From Rehmannia glutinosa (Eukaryota; Streptophyta; Magnoliopsida; Lamiales; Orobanchaceae), in assembly GCA_016081115.2 (NCBI GenBank), contig CM071935.1, positions 22,486,653 to 22,550,652 of the forward strand: 64,000 bases of DNA, read 5' to 3'. Every line of letters starts with the position of its first letter. Within the stretch, counting starts at the first letter, position 1. A program made the translations under genes and the position numbers. This document shows positions 52,560 through 64,000 of the stretch, one piece after another. The notes below the pieces were generated by a model. It was given only the letters and a program-made list of their open reading frames with translations, was not told the origin of the DNA and did no database searches.

Positions 52560-53436
52560 GAGAGCATCTCCAACCCATAACACCAAATTTGGTGTGAAAA
52601 TCACACCAAATTTGGTGTTTTGGTGTAATTTTGCAAAACCCATCTCCAACCCACTACACTAAATCTTACACCAAATGAGTATTTTAATATTTTCTTTTCA
52701 TTTTTGGAATAGCAAATTTATTTGTTTATGCAATTATTTCTTTTACTTATATTTTATTATTATTAATGTAACTAAATAAAAACTTATATTTAACTAATAT
52801 TACATTAATTAATTATATTGCAAAATTAATATTACAACTAATATCACAATAAATAAAAATACTAAATTGCACACTAGACAATAAAAAACGACAAACCTAA
52901 AACAAATATTTAACTATTGAACTATCATCTACTCATAAATTATCTACTATTAGGAATTTAGTTTGCTTGGTATTTTATTTTTTAAATTTCAAGTTTAATT
53001 ATAATGTTAGTGTTTTGTATTTTATGATAGACTTTGATGCTTTTTTAATTAAATTATAATTTTGTTTATTAATTATTTTAGTTTATCAAAATTTTAAGTT
53101 TAGTTTATAATAATTTATTGGTAAATATTAACTATTGTTCATCCAAAATAATAATTATATACAAAATTTAAATAACTAAAACCATGTTACAAATGAATTA
53201 TATACCATAGGATACAATAGGAATTAAAAGTTTGAAGTAGAAGAAATTGGAGGGCAAAGAGGGAATATTTGTATTACACCAAATTTGGTGTAAAGGAATA
53301 GTGTTACACCAAATTTGGTGTAACACTATTCATTACACCAAATTTGGTGTGATTTTTAGAGTTGGGTTGGAGGGTGTTTTTTAGATATTTGGTGTTTTAG
53401 TGTGGGTTTTAGAGTTGGGTTGGAGTTGGTCTGAGG
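52560..53436. mobile_element. MITE-like element with palindromic subterminal repeats
   Basis: About 870 bp, AT-rich and noncoding. The end GTGAGAGCATCTCCAACCC (from 52559/52560) pairs with CTCAGACCAACTCCAACCC read back from 53435. Inside the ends are five copies of the 16 bp palindrome ACACCAAATTTGGTGT: 52580-52595, 52603-52618, 53276-53291, 53306-53321 and 53335-53350. The GAGCATCTCCAAC end is common among plant DNA-transposon derivatives. No clear target duplication, so the superfamily is open. Confidence 0.65.
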
Positions 53437-54131
53437 CCCCATATCTTTATAACATAGACGACGCGATTTACATATATTTCCCGTTATAATATTTTAATAT
53501 TTTATACTAATGTTCTTACACCGACAATTTATTCTCGTATTCACTATTTATTTTACCTAATATATTATTAAAAAAATTCATTCTTTGAAAAATAAAACTC
53601 CGCCATATTTTTTTTAATGACGATGATACTTATATTTAGTCATTTTCCATACAACTACTATTGTTCAATCGATCAAAATTATTTTTATTTAAAAGAAAAC
53701 TAAGTCTTAATTTTTAAGACTTTGAAATATCCATTTCGATTCAATATTTTACTCCAAATCAATTATCTCGAGTTAACAGAAAATTATTATGATTTTTTAA
53801 ATTCTTGGCACAGATTAAAGTAGTATTTGAACCTATGTTATTGTAAAATAATTTTTATGCTTTACAAACAAACCATTTCATTTTATGATCTATTAAAACC
53901 ATCTACTACTAATTTAATGCTTTAACAAAGACAATGCCTCATGTTTTGAAAGTTCATCTAGTAAAATTCCACTTTTGAAAGAATAGCATTTGAGGTTTAT
54001 TTTGTTAAAAATCCGACCTTTATATTAAAATAGCTAAATGTCTCATTCTGGATTTGTTGAATTAATTACTATTTGATTTAGCTAGTAGATATATGATCAT
54101 TTCTACTTAGAATTATTTTTATTTTATGGTG
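53437..54131. other. AT-rich intergenic spacer, nothing recognised
   Basis: Lies between the MITE-like element and the third Sirevirus LTR. No coding sequence, repeat or RNA gene is supported. Confidence 0.5.
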
Positions 54132-55674
54132 TGTAGGTCCCAAGGGGTGTAAGTGTAAGGTTTAGAAGGGGGGGGTTGAATAAACCTTACCAAATTTTCG
54201 ATTTAGGCCTTTTAAATCTACAGAGTTCTACACATTTGTGTCCTTGATGGACAATCGAATTAGTCACTCAAGAGAGTTAATCTCTTAATGATTTCAAATT
54301 GAGTGTTGGTAGAAAGTAACTCATTTGTTGGCTATAATTTGACTCATTTGTGTGGTTTTGTTTTATTGGAAGACTTAACACCCTTAAGTTGGATTAATCA
54401 AGTTTTTACTGACTTGATTTAGTACTTATAGATTATCAAATGGATAGCAAATTTATCACAGATATAAGCAATTAAAAGTGCGAGAAATTTAAATCTTTGA
54501 AATGTAAATGACACGATAAGGTTTTTATAGAGGTTCGAAGATGGGGTAATTCTTCTACTCCTCTCTTCTCCACTCTGGAGGAATCCACTAAGTAATGATC
54601 GGTTTACAAAGTGGTAACAGTCCGGATACAAGTCTTGATCACAACGGCCCGACTTGATCCGCCGGGACTCGATGAGACGCCTTGATCACTCGGTGGCTTC
54701 TCGTAGGACTCGGCCTTCTTCACAGGCATTTGCCTTGCTACTACTGACTCACTTGCTCAAGCACTTTGGATTTGATCACGAAGCCCTCCAAACGCTTAAG
54801 ACTTGGTTCACCTTGAACCTTTCTACAATCCTTCTTGGAATGTAGACCCCTTGTTTTCAGTAGTTTCCTCTTCAACTGATTGAAGTTCTCTTTCCTTCAC
54901 AGGTAAGTGTTGGATTGATGTTCTTCGAGATGTAGGCTTGAGGATTGAGAATATTTCAATTTTGATAAGCTTGTATATCTCACGTGTGTGTCATCCACGC
55001 ATCATCTATATCAATCAAACTCCTCAGCCTTTTATAGTGAACTTTCAAAAATTTGCCCGTTGAAGAGATAGGCTCATTTTTGAAAATCACTTTGCAGTCG
55101 TTGGTGTGCGATTCTTGGAATTGCCATTTCCTCGTATGAAATGTTTTATCACCTTTTCGAGTTCGACACACGGTGTAGCGCTTCCCATTGGTTCATTTCT
55201 TCTTTGCACGCTCGGGATCGAGCACTCCAAGAAAGGTAGTATGGAGATATTACTTGTTTAAGTAAATCTCTTGATTTACGTGCAACGGTTCCTTTTCGAT
55301 TATCTCGACTTGACATTGCATTTCCTCGCTTTCCCAGGTGACTTAGAGTCACTTCCAATCATGGATGACTCTTTGTCACTTCATCTTGAGACTTGGCTTC
55401 TCTTGAGTTGACTTGTGATGTTTCACTGTTTGCATCTCACCGCTTTTCTTGATCGAGTTCTGTCTGCTCTTCTTTGTTGTACTCATTGTCTCACAAAGCA
55501 GAGTTTTCCTTCAAGCCTTGATTTGTCTTCTTGCAAGTTGGAGCGTAGGCGACTTAACTCACGGCTTGGCACTCTAATTGTTACAATACATTTCCAAGCA
55601 AGAATTGGGAGCCAACTTTCTATTCTAAGTTTTACATGGCATTCATCAAAATCTAAACAATAAAATTCCTAACA
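54132..55674 (-). repeat. 3' LTR of copy 3 (LTR E)
   Basis: TGTAGGTCCCAAGGGG...ATTCCTAACA on the + strand, about 1.54 kb; on its own strand it opens TGTTAGGAA like copy 1. It carries the CTATAAAAGG promoter motif (near 55029-55038). Its partner LTR is outside the window. Confidence 0.88.
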
Positions 55675-55700
55675 ATTTCCCCCTTTTTGATGATGCCAAA
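55675..55700 (-). other. polypurine tract of copy 3
   Basis: ATTTCCCCCTTTTTGATGAT on the + strand; the complement gives ATCATCAAAAAGGGGGAAAT directly before the LTR. Confidence 0.88.
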
Positions 55701-55899
55701 ACTTAAATCATACAAAGATGCAAAAATCAAAGATACATACAGATAGTGTATTGACATAGAATGTATGCGCATAATCAATCTTTTTATTGATCATATCATT
55801 CTTGTACTTAACACATGTTGTTTACAAGGTGTATCGAGTATGTAATTGTCTCAAAAAAAAGATTTATAGCATTATTACGAAGACTTACATTGTATGTAT

Positions 55900-58800
55900 T
55901 TACATATAAAATACACGAAGGGTTGGACAACAACACTTCATCTCCTTTTGTCTCCTTCTTTCATCTTGATCAAGCATCTTCTTCTCGTCATGTTTGCCTT
56001 CTTTTTCTTCTCATACGCCTTCCGGCGCCTTCATCTCTCCTTATTCTTTCTGTCTCTCCGCCATAGCCGAGTTTGTCTCTTGTTTTCTTCTTCTATCCTT
56101 CTTGCATACTCGGCGTTGGTTTTGGCCACTTGCAAGTTCGCCACATGGTCAAGCCCAGCCCGAGTAGATCCCTCCTTTCTTTCCCGGATCTACGTATTCA
56201 ATATTCTTGGGCGGAGGCCAGTCCAAGCTTCTTCCTCCATCGCCGCTTCTTCCTCTACCGGGCGTATCTTTGTCTTTGGGGCCTTCTTCTTTCCCGGTGA
56301 GTGCCAGCGGAGTGACCAAAGCAGAGGATCGGTTGTTGTCATTGTCTGCTAATCGCCTTCTTCACATAATGTGAGACCCTTTTCCCAAGATGAGATCCCA
56401 AGCTTGAGCTAAGGACATATTTGCAAAATAACCTTGATTCGAGCGTTTTGAATTCGTCAAGCGATCTTGGCTCTGTCCGACATCGAAATGGCATACGTGT
56501 CTCGACAACCGGAATGCCTCCGTGTTCTTTCAAAATGTTCATCACCCTGGCATCCATTCTTCCTTCCACCTCCTTCATCCCTCGCTTGGTTTCTTTTCTC
56601 TTCTCGGCCATAGATACAAAGCAGTGTTGGAGTGGCGAGTCACTGGGAGTTTCTTCGCTTATAATGTCACCGTGACAGGACCCTGTTGGGGGTTTGTGCA
56701 ATCATCAAGGTCATATTCTTTGATCCTTCCCCCTCAAAGCAGATTTTCCTTTCTTGATTTCAAAATTTCCTCGGTGATTTTCCCTTCTCATTTGTTCCCT
56801 TGTCACCGCTCCTTTCTTCTCGCCTTGATTTTCTTTCGCTTTAAGGTATTCCTCTTCCCCTTTTTGGCATCATCAAAGGATAGAGGAACCCGAGGAACAT
56901 CTTTGGCAAGCATGAAGTCGAAGTCTCCGATGGTTGAATTTTGCTTCAAGTCTGCGTTGTATCTTTGCCGCACGGAATTGCATCGAGTAGCGTTGGATTC
57001 TCTTTGAAATCGGCTTCATCTCACCATGAGAAGGCTGAATTTTCTTGTCATGTGTTCTTCCAAACGCTGTATATCATTTGCATTTCGCTCACGCAGCGGC
57101 CTTGATCTCGGCGGTGTGAGCTTCGTGCATATGTTCAATGTGTTCCCTTGACTTTGTTTTCGCATCAACATTTTGACTCTCCACACACTGACTTTTTGAA
57201 TAATTGTCCAAGTATCTCAATTGTTCCACACGCATTGATTGATTCTTTGTTGCCACCATTCCCTTACCCTAAGCGTGATGCCTCTCAAGTCACCGTAGGT
57301 TGGCATCTCTGTTGTCCGGGCGCATATCCAAGGAGGCTCGATGCCTCTCCATCTTTTCAACTTCAAAGAAAGAGTGCCTTGAACACTTCTCGCACTCGCC
57401 TTGGTGATTCTTCATTGCGGTGATGGCCATACAACGTCGAAATCGAAGTCTATTTGGAACAATGGTGCCCGAGTGAAAACAGGAGCTGGTGCGTGATAGC
57501 GTGCTTGCTCATTTTCGACTCTTCGTGGAGTTCGTATCTCCGGTGAGAAAGGGAAAGATTCCACAAAGGATTCATCACCGCCATCCGGGATTTGTTCGAT
57601 GATAAGCGGTGGGCGTGAAGTTCTTTTGGGAATCGATCCAGTGTAGCTTGAGGAGCCGGAGCAGCGTGATATTTGGTTCATTTGGGTTTTGTGGTGCGAT
57701 GGGCTCGGCTTGCGAGCCTCATTATCTTAAACCGTTGGTCTCAACCGATTTCTCCTTTTGAGTAGACTGGTCCTCGGCCTTATCTCGAGCGTCATCGGAC
57801 GATGATGAGATTTCCATTGGTGGCTCATCATCAAAATTAAAGGTCGACGAGTAGTCTTGGGATCGACTTGCTCGTGCTGGAACATCCGTTGAATCTTTTG
57901 GATTTGTCATGGGGTTAACTCAAACTTCTTCTTCGCCCGATCCCGGAAAGGTGACATCGGGGTTGTCCTGGGAATCATGAAGTGCGCCGATCTCCTTCTC
58001 GAGATGGATCGATGGTTGCGGGGAGGATGTTCTCTACTTGATTGTGTTACCCCGGGAAGTCTCAACCTCCCGTGGCCTTCATTTCCTCCGCCAGTCTCTC
58101 TCTGCTGCGAGGCTTGGCCTTCCTTTCGGCAGTGTCATTTGTCTTAGGGTCTTCTACGAGTGGCATCCATTGGAGTCTCAAGCCCATGGATTGCGCTTTC
58201 ATCGCCAGTGTTAACTCCCGGTGGCATTCTTCTCGTGCCTCGCCTCATCGCATCGGCGCGTCATTAGCCTTCGAGTTTTGTTGGCACTCTCGTGAGACAG
58301 TCTCAATCGTATCGAGCTTCGTTGGTGGCAACTTGTCTGTTCTTCTTGTGTTTGAGTGTCTTTTGCTTCGCCTCCTACATTCTTTGTGGAGTCATCTGCA
58401 AAGCATCCTCCGACCTTGGCTGCGGTGGAGGAGTTTCCCCCCCCGGGCGCGCATCGGTGAGTGACTTGGAGTGGGGTTACTCGTCTCCAAACTCCGGCTG
58501 TTGCAATTGATGGTTCAGCCGTTGGGGCGGTGGTGGCACACCTTCAATAGGGGTTGGCTCATTGGGGTCCCCACTAGCCCATTTCATCGCCATCTCCTTA
58601 TTGCCTTCTTCCGAGTTAGTGGGAAGTGGTAGCAAAGAACATCGGTGGCTATTTTATTTGAACCACTCCCATTGGGTCGATTTCGGTTGTGTTCGAGGAC
58701 TCTCCTGGTCCCTCCATCGAGTCTTTGCTCGTGAAGGATTCTTGATTCATGCAATGCTTTCTGCATCTGCAATTCTTCTCGTGGCGGAGCATTCTCGGGT

Positions 58801-60462
58801 TCCTCATCACTTTCGGAGAAGACATCAAGGAGAGGATGGAAGTGTTACGTCTTCTTGGGAGATAGGGCGGTACTTGCCTTTTCGCGTGCTTCGGCTTCTT
58901 GACTTGCTTTTCTCTCTCCTTGTCCTTGTAGATCTGCGAGAATATCCATGCGATTGTCTTCATCTAGAGTGGGAGCACAGATAGATAATCCAAGGAAATT
59001 CAAAGCAGTTCCTCTTCTTCTTCTATGAATTGGGCCGTTGAACTGTTTCCTTGACCGCTTTCAGCTTCCATTTTCTCCACTCACGCAGACGATTTTGGAT
59101 GTCGGGTAAGGTGGAGATAGGATCATTACATCACTATCTGCTTGGGGCTGGTTCTTCTTGAGTTTCATTTGTATGAACTACTGTTTGTGTCTTGAGTTGC
59201 CTCTGTTGATCACCTTGCAGACTTGGCATTTCATCAATTACATCCGGAGACTCTACTTCTTGATAGTCTCAGATCTGTCTTAGCCGAGTAGCCGACTCAA
59301 TTTGGTTTCTCTTGTTCGGATTGCTTTACGAGTCTCCTTCGTCTCCTGGTTTGTACCGGGGAATTTCAGTTCGAGGCGGTGTCCTCTCGAGTCTTGGCGG
59401 GGGGCAGTGCTTGTGTTTGTTTACGAGGAGCGGCCGTCTAGGCTTGTCGATTCTCTCCTTTTGACGATCGAGAGAAGGAATTTGTGAGTCCTTCTCGACC
59501 GCCGCAGCAGGGCGGTGACACGGCTGCCCAGGCGGGGTGATTCTCAGCTGCGAGGCGGGTGACTCTGCTGCGCAGGGGGGGAGCATGTTTGGCTTTCTTT
59601 TTGCAGGCGGAGACTTTTTGGTAGCCGCAGGGCGGCTTTCTTCTTGGTTGGAGAGGAGGCGTTGTGTGTCTTGGGTGGTGATTCCCCCTCACCGGTGTCG
59701 CTCTCTTGGCGTACGATGACGCTTCCGAGCACCGGATAGGTTAGCTCGAACATCCTCTTGTTGACATGGAAGGCCTTCCCATGTCTAAGAGGTACTCCTT
59801 TCACCTCCAATAGCCGGCCAATCACCAGGCCATATCCGAAGATCCTCCAAATGACCCATCTTCTTTGAAGGACTTGTTTCCCACGTTTTGGCAGGTCTTT
59901 GTAGATAAACTCAGCCAGTTTATCTTCTTTTCTTCGATTATTGCAGCCATCACAATCAATTTTGCCTTTTGACGGTTGGTCAAAAGTCGCCAAATTTGAT
60001 GTCGATACACTTGGCAACAATATCCAACAATTTGTGATAGTCCTCCTTCAGCAGATCTCTTGTTTTTTGTGTATATTATTTTATCAAAGAACGCGTCGGA
60101 CTTGGCTATTTCTTTCCATGCTTGACCAAGTTTACATCAGCCTCTTTGATTTCGGATGCTCCCTCTCCGGTAGTGAGCAATATTCACCAAATCTTGGCCG
60201 TGATAGTCAGTTGCTTCCCGTGAACAGATGACTTGATTCCTTCATCGTGAATCTCGGCATTCACGTAGAATTGTGCGACCTCCTCCACATAGGTCATAGG
60301 ATACTCCAGTGTTAGAAACGGTTTGATCCCGACGTTTCTAACTTCTCCGCGATTTTCTTCACCAGGGTGTCGTCGGACCCCGCTTCACCATTCGTCGAAA
60401 TCCACGGTCGAACCGGTGTGGATTTGTTTTCCCAACTTGGTAAAGTTATACGTTGGTGCCAT
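55900..60462 (-). pseudogene. Sirevirus accessory gene of copy 3 (broken, full length)
   Basis: The start is the ATG at 60460-60462 (MAPTYNFTKLGKQIH). The N-terminal domain is readable in pieces (EYPMTYVEEVAQFYVNAEI near 60270; YGLVIGRLLEVKGVPLRHGK at 59544-60020). Lys/Ala/Pro-rich and acidic middle parts follow (58300-59600; 57722-57910 has FNFDDEPPMEISSSSDDARD). The coiled-coil region is at 57000-57400, and the C-terminal box with charged helix at about 55900-56260. With ~4.56 kb it is the most complete copy by extent, but it has stops in every section. Function unknown. Confidence 0.62.
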
Positions 60463-60760
60463 TTCTCGAGAATAATTTCAAGGAAAAATTCGAGAAATTT
60501 GATTTGAAGATTGATAGGGTTTCGAGAGTATTTGCCTTTGCTTTTTGAGAGAGAGATTGAAGCAGTTTTTAGAAGTGTGAGAGAGAAACGGACGAAAAAT
60601 GGTTTAAATATGGTTTATGAAAGGGCGTGCAGACGGTTTTGAATCGTGATCGAAATCAACGGCTTGGATTTCGCGACGCATATTGAGCGATTCATGTCTC
60701 GTATTTAATGCGGCAAAGCATTTATATCCAATCATAGGCTTTGTGTGCGGCTTTATGTCC
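60463..60760 (-). promoter_or_regulatory. putative internal promoter and leader, copy 3
   Basis: On the - strand a TATA-like CATATTTAAACC (complement of 60601-60612) is followed by CT-rich tracts (TTTCTCTCTCACACTTC, TCTCTCTC) and an A-rich leader to the ATG at 60462. It parallels 2300-2470 of copy 1. The agreement between two diverged copies supports a conserved element promoter. Confidence 0.45.
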
Positions 60761-61029
60761 GTACACATCATCATTATCTTTGACGTGTTCCTTAAAACAT
60801 TCCCGCTTAGTCAAACGATTGCGTTTTTGTCATTTTGCTCATAAGTTATTCAAACTTATCTCTTAGCTGATTTAACTTTGCTTCTCACATTTCTCTTAGT
60901 GACTAATTTATCGGTGACTTGGTATAGTGACTTTTCCGATCTGGTGATTTATTGAGCTAATTTTTTGTTTCGACTCCTTTTCACCTTCTTTTGTTCCATT
61001 TCGTTTCTTTGACTCTTCGTGTCTCGGCT

Positions 61030-61736
61030 TAGCTCAATTAGCCCCAACTCATGTTTGAGTTCTTCAAATCTTGACTCACATAATGGTTTTGTGAAGATGT
61101 CGGCTAGTTGTTTGTCGGTTGAGATATATTCCAAGATAATGTCCTTCTTTTCAACATGATCTCTTATGAAATGATATCGACATCTATATGTTTTGTTCTT
61201 GAGTGCAACACAGATTTTGAGTGATTGCAATTGCACTTGTGTTATCACACATGATTGGAATTTCTTTTTCTTCAACTTCATAATCTCTCATTCTTTGTCT
61301 CATCCATAGGATTTGGGCAACAATGTTTGCAGCCTATGTATTCGCTCATTTGTAGAAGTGGCTATTGAGTTTTGCTTCTTGCTAAACCAGAAATTAATCA
61401 TTTCCAAGCATTTGACATGTGCCTCAAGTACTTTTTTCTGTCCACTCTGCATCCAAAGATAGTCGAGTCCGAATAGCCAATTAGCTTGAATCCACCTTCC
61501 TTTGGATACCATAGCCCTACTTCTTGATTTCCTTTTAAGTATCTCAATATTCTCTTAGCTCTGCAGTCATATGGCTCTCTTTTGGAGCAGATTGAAATCT
61601 TGCACATACACCTACAAAGAAAGGTGATGTCCGCCTGCGCTGTGAGATAGAGCGATGATCCAATAAGTGCTCGTATCTTGTTTGATCTACTGAGGCTTGC
61701 CATCCGCATCCATGTCCATTTTGGTGATGTGTTCAT
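61030..61736 (-). pseudogene. copia RNase H, copy 3 (broken)
   Basis: Pieces at 61398-61736 (RAKRILRYLKGNQEVGLWYP, GGFKLIGYSDS), 61300-61512 (WFSKKQNSIATST) and 60949-61281 (YRCRYHFIRDHVEKKDIILE, TDKQLADIFTKPLCESRFEE). The YSDSDY/ESTAEAEY sites are damaged by indels. The natural stop after LGLIELS is lost. Confidence 0.82.
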
Positions 61737-62303
61737 TGGTATTTTTACGAAGACTTCTCCTCCATACCAAATTTCTTCATTAAATCTCCGGTGTATTTTG
61801 TTTGGCTTATGAAGGTTCCATCCTTCATTGTTTCACTTGAAGTCCAAGGAAGAATGTCGCTCTCCCATCATGCTCATTTCAAATTTACTTTGCATGAGGT
61901 TTGAGAATTTTTCACATGACTCTTTGTTAGTGGATCCAAAAATGATGTCATCCACATATATTTGAACAAGCAAAGATACTCTTCTTGTCTTGAATTCGAA
62001 AAGTGTTCTATCTACTTTTCCTTTAGTGAATCCATTTTCGGTTAGGAATTGTGACAGGGTATCATACCATGCTCCGGGTGCCTGTTTCAATCCATACAGG
62101 GCTTTCTTGAGTTTGTATACCTTGTCTCCAAGAGTCTTCCGCTCAAATCCTGGAGGTTGTTCAACATACACTTCTTCTTCCAATAATCCATTTAGGAATG
62201 CACTTTTTACATCCATTTGATATACAATGAAGTTTTTGTGAGTGCATAGGCAAGAAACATCCTTATAGCTTCCAATCTTGCTACAGAGCAAATGTTTCAT
62301 CAA
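61737..62303 (-). pseudogene. copia reverse transcriptase, copy 3 (broken)
   Basis: The frame 61833-62303 has YQMDVKSAFLNGLLEEEVYV, YKLKKALYGLKQAPGAWYDT and the catalytic VQIYVDDIIFGSTNK. At MMGERHSSLDFK the frame shifts out of the usual MMGELTFFLGLQ motif, and the end of RT lies in other frames. The YVDD box is intact. Confidence 0.88.
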
Positions 62304-62884
62304 AATCTATTCCTTCTTCTTGGCAATATCCTTTGGCTACCAATCTTGCTTTGTTTCTTACCACAGTAACCTTCCTCGTTCATCTTATTTCGAATACCCA
62401 TTTGGTTCCAATAACATTTTGATGTATGGGTCTTTGTGCTAATTCCCATACTTTATTTCTCTCAAACCGATTGACTCTTCTTGCATAGCTTGAATCCAAT
62501 GTGTGTCATCCAATGCTTGTGACACATCTTTGGGCTCTATCTGCGAGATGAAGCATGTGAACATTGCTTCTTGTTGAGTTCTGGATCTTGTCTTGACACC
62601 TTCTCTCATGTCTCCAATGACAAGATCTCGGTGGATGGTCTCTCGGCCATCTTACGCCAGGTTGAAGTAAGTTAGCTGGATTTGATCGACTTGGTATTTG
62701 TGTTCCGAGGTCACTCTCTCGTGATCACTCACCGCAGATTTTCCACCGCTTTTGAGATTCAAACTATCTCATCTTCTTCTCAATTGATAATTCTGTTTCA
62801 GCTTCCAAAGATAGGGACTCTTTCGTAAGGTTGGATGTTTCACTTATCGGTGACTCTTCAATGTCTTCTCCATTTATATTTGGC
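62304..62884 (-). pseudogene. integrase-RT linker, copy 3 (no long frame)
   Basis: Equivalent to 1-700 of copy 1. Words such as the VIGTKWVFEIR-type motif and the DDTHWIQAMQEE-type motif can be read near 62380-62510 in changing frames. No frame is open over more than a short distance. Confidence 0.65.
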
Positions 62885-63626
62885 TCATCGAATACTACAT
62901 GAATGGATTCTTCGTAACCATAGTTCTTTTGTTGAGTATTCAGAGGCTTTGCTTTGGTGAGTATCTAAGAAGATACCCTCATCGCCTTTAGCATCAAAAG
63001 CCTTTAGGTTGTCTTTGCCATTATTGTGGATGAAGCATTTACATCCAAATATCCCTGAAATATGCAACATTTGGTTTTCTTCCATCCGGATCTCATAGGG
63101 AGTCTTTGTCACCGCCTATTTATCATACATCTGTTTTTTGGGTGTAGCAAGTGTGTTGATTGCTTGACCCAAAATCTTTTGGTAACCCCGCTTGCTAACA
63201 TGGTCCTTGCTGCTTCCTCGAGGGTTTGTTCCTTCTTTCTCGCAACTCCATTCTCTTTGTGGAGTCCTTGCGGTGACTTGATTCATGACCAATACCATTC
63301 TCAATACAAGATCTTGAGTTATTATTCCATTGACAAACTCGGTTCCTCTATCCGATCTTATTTTGATAATGGTTTGACTCTTCTCATTTTGTATTCTCTT
63401 CATCACCGTGTGGTAGCTTTTGTAGAGTTTCTTTCTTCTTGCACATGAATATTGTCCATGTATATCTTGAGTAGTCATCTACTACCACCAAGGTGTATTT
63501 CTTTCCACTTATGCTTCTTTGGTTCCATGGGCCAAATAGATCCATATGAAGCGGATGCAATATTCTTGTTGAGGATGGGCATGTCTTTTCTTTGAATGAC
63601 GACTTGATTTGTTTTCCTTCCGACAT
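62885..63626 (-). pseudogene. copia integrase, copy 3 (broken)
   Basis: Pieces at 63384-63626 (HPLHMDLFGPWNQRSISGKK, VVVDDYSRYTWTIFMCKKKE) hold the first catalytic residues. 63116-63478 continues with KIRSDRGTEFVNGIITQ (second Asp) and a disrupted Glu region. 62885-63112 has the C-terminal GIFGCKCFIHNNGKDNLKAF. Frameshifts separate them. Confidence 0.82.
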
Positions 63627-63629
63627 GCA

Positions 63630-64000
63630 TCACATATACTTTCCTTCTTGTATCTCGAGTCCTGGAAGTCCTTCTACAAGATGACTTCTTGCTAGCTTAT
63701 TAATTGTTTTGAAGTTCGTGTGACTCGACTTTTTGTGCCCTGACCAACTTGATTCATTGTGCTCTTTGCTAGTAGACAGTCTTTGGGTGTTGCGGTTGAC
63801 CAATCCACTACATACATATTTTTTCTGTCTACATCCTTGCAAAGACAACTTCATTAGATTCAACATTTTTGATTTGGCATATTCCCATGTTGAATCCAAC
63901 ATTGTAGCCCTTGTCGCAGAGTTGGTGATGCTTAGTAAATTGAAGTTTAGTCCTTCAACATATGCAACATCCGTGATTTCTAAACCATTTCTTTTGATGG
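63630..64000 (-). pseudogene. protease end and pre-integrase zinc region, copy 3 (cut by window edge)
   Basis: On the - strand from the edge: GLEITDVAYVEGLNFNLLS (protease tail, ~63930-64000), a frameshift, then 63630-63902 with the pre-integrase text (FKTINKLARSHLVEGLPGLE). Continues beyond the window. Confidence 0.72.

Larger units (their letters stand above)
54132..64000 (-). mobile_element. Sirevirus-like Ty1/copia element, copy 3 (5' part outside window)
   Basis: Read leftwards from the window edge it has the protease/integrase border, integrase, RT, RNase H, leader, accessory region, polypurine tract and 3' LTR, the same plan as copy 1. Gag and the 5' LTR lie to the right of the window. 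Many frameshifts and stops occur throughout. Unlike copy 2 it keeps RT and RNase H in place. Confidence 0.9.

Noticed and set aside
1..64000. CRISPR arrays, rRNA or tRNA genes
   Set aside because: No regularly spaced repeats with unique spacers and no recognisable rRNA or tRNA sequence; the tRNA-like words are retroelement primer sites.

Overview
This is nuclear DNA from a flowering plant, probably a eudicot. The evidence is Ty1/copia and Ty3/gypsy LTR retrotransposons primed by initiator methionine tRNA, a plant-type Helitron end, several MITEs, long AT-rich spacers, and two host genes with plant-style introns. No bacterial, organellar or CRISPR features are visible. About three quarters of the window is transposon sequence, much of it nested.

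Layout. (1) 1-8812, + strand: the 3' part of a Sirevirus-like copia element (integrase tail, reverse transcriptase, RNase H, a ~4.5 kb accessory coding region, polypurine tract, 3' LTR). (2) 8976-41753: a probable Helitron carrying a broken RPA70-like gene. Inside it sit a 153 bp foldback MITE (9308-9460) and a Tekay/Del-type gypsy element on the - strand (9664-39540, TSD TTAAT, ~4.06 kb LTRs, chromodomain). Inside the gypsy 5' LTR sits a second Sirevirus-like element (19224-36118, - strand, TSD GAAAT/GAGAT). That element is itself rearranged: its RT/RNase H section is replaced by an inverted, + strand accessory-LTR-gag-integrase segment. The result is a palindrome of several kilobases centred near 30600. 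(3) 41754-53500: the gene-bearing island. It holds a 3-ketodihydrosphingosine reductase gene (TSC10 family, three coding exons, - strand) and an NF-YC transcription factor gene (single coding exon, introns in both UTRs, - strand). Around and inside them are a solo copia LTR (45917-47164, TSD ATATA), a Tourist-like MITE, a hAT-like MITE, two related MITEs in the NF-YC 3' UTR intron, a self-complementary AC/AT/GT microsatellite at the NF-YC 5' end, and an ~870 bp MITE-like element with five copies of one 16 bp palindrome. (4) 54132-64000, - strand: a third Sirevirus-like element, from its 3' LTR back to the protease/integrase border, cut by the window edge.

Functionally there are two apparently intact host genes: one in sphingolipid synthesis at the endoplasmic reticulum, the other a histone-fold subunit of the CCAAT-binding NF-Y complex. 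All retroelement coding regions carry stops and frameshifts. The most unusual items are the Sirevirus accessory region, which has its own promoter-like leader in two copies; the palindromic mosaic element; and a pattern in which related copies differ preferentially at CAG/CTG trinucleotides, which may be a sequencing artefact linked to CHG methylation. All calls come from reading the sequence alone; no database search was run.
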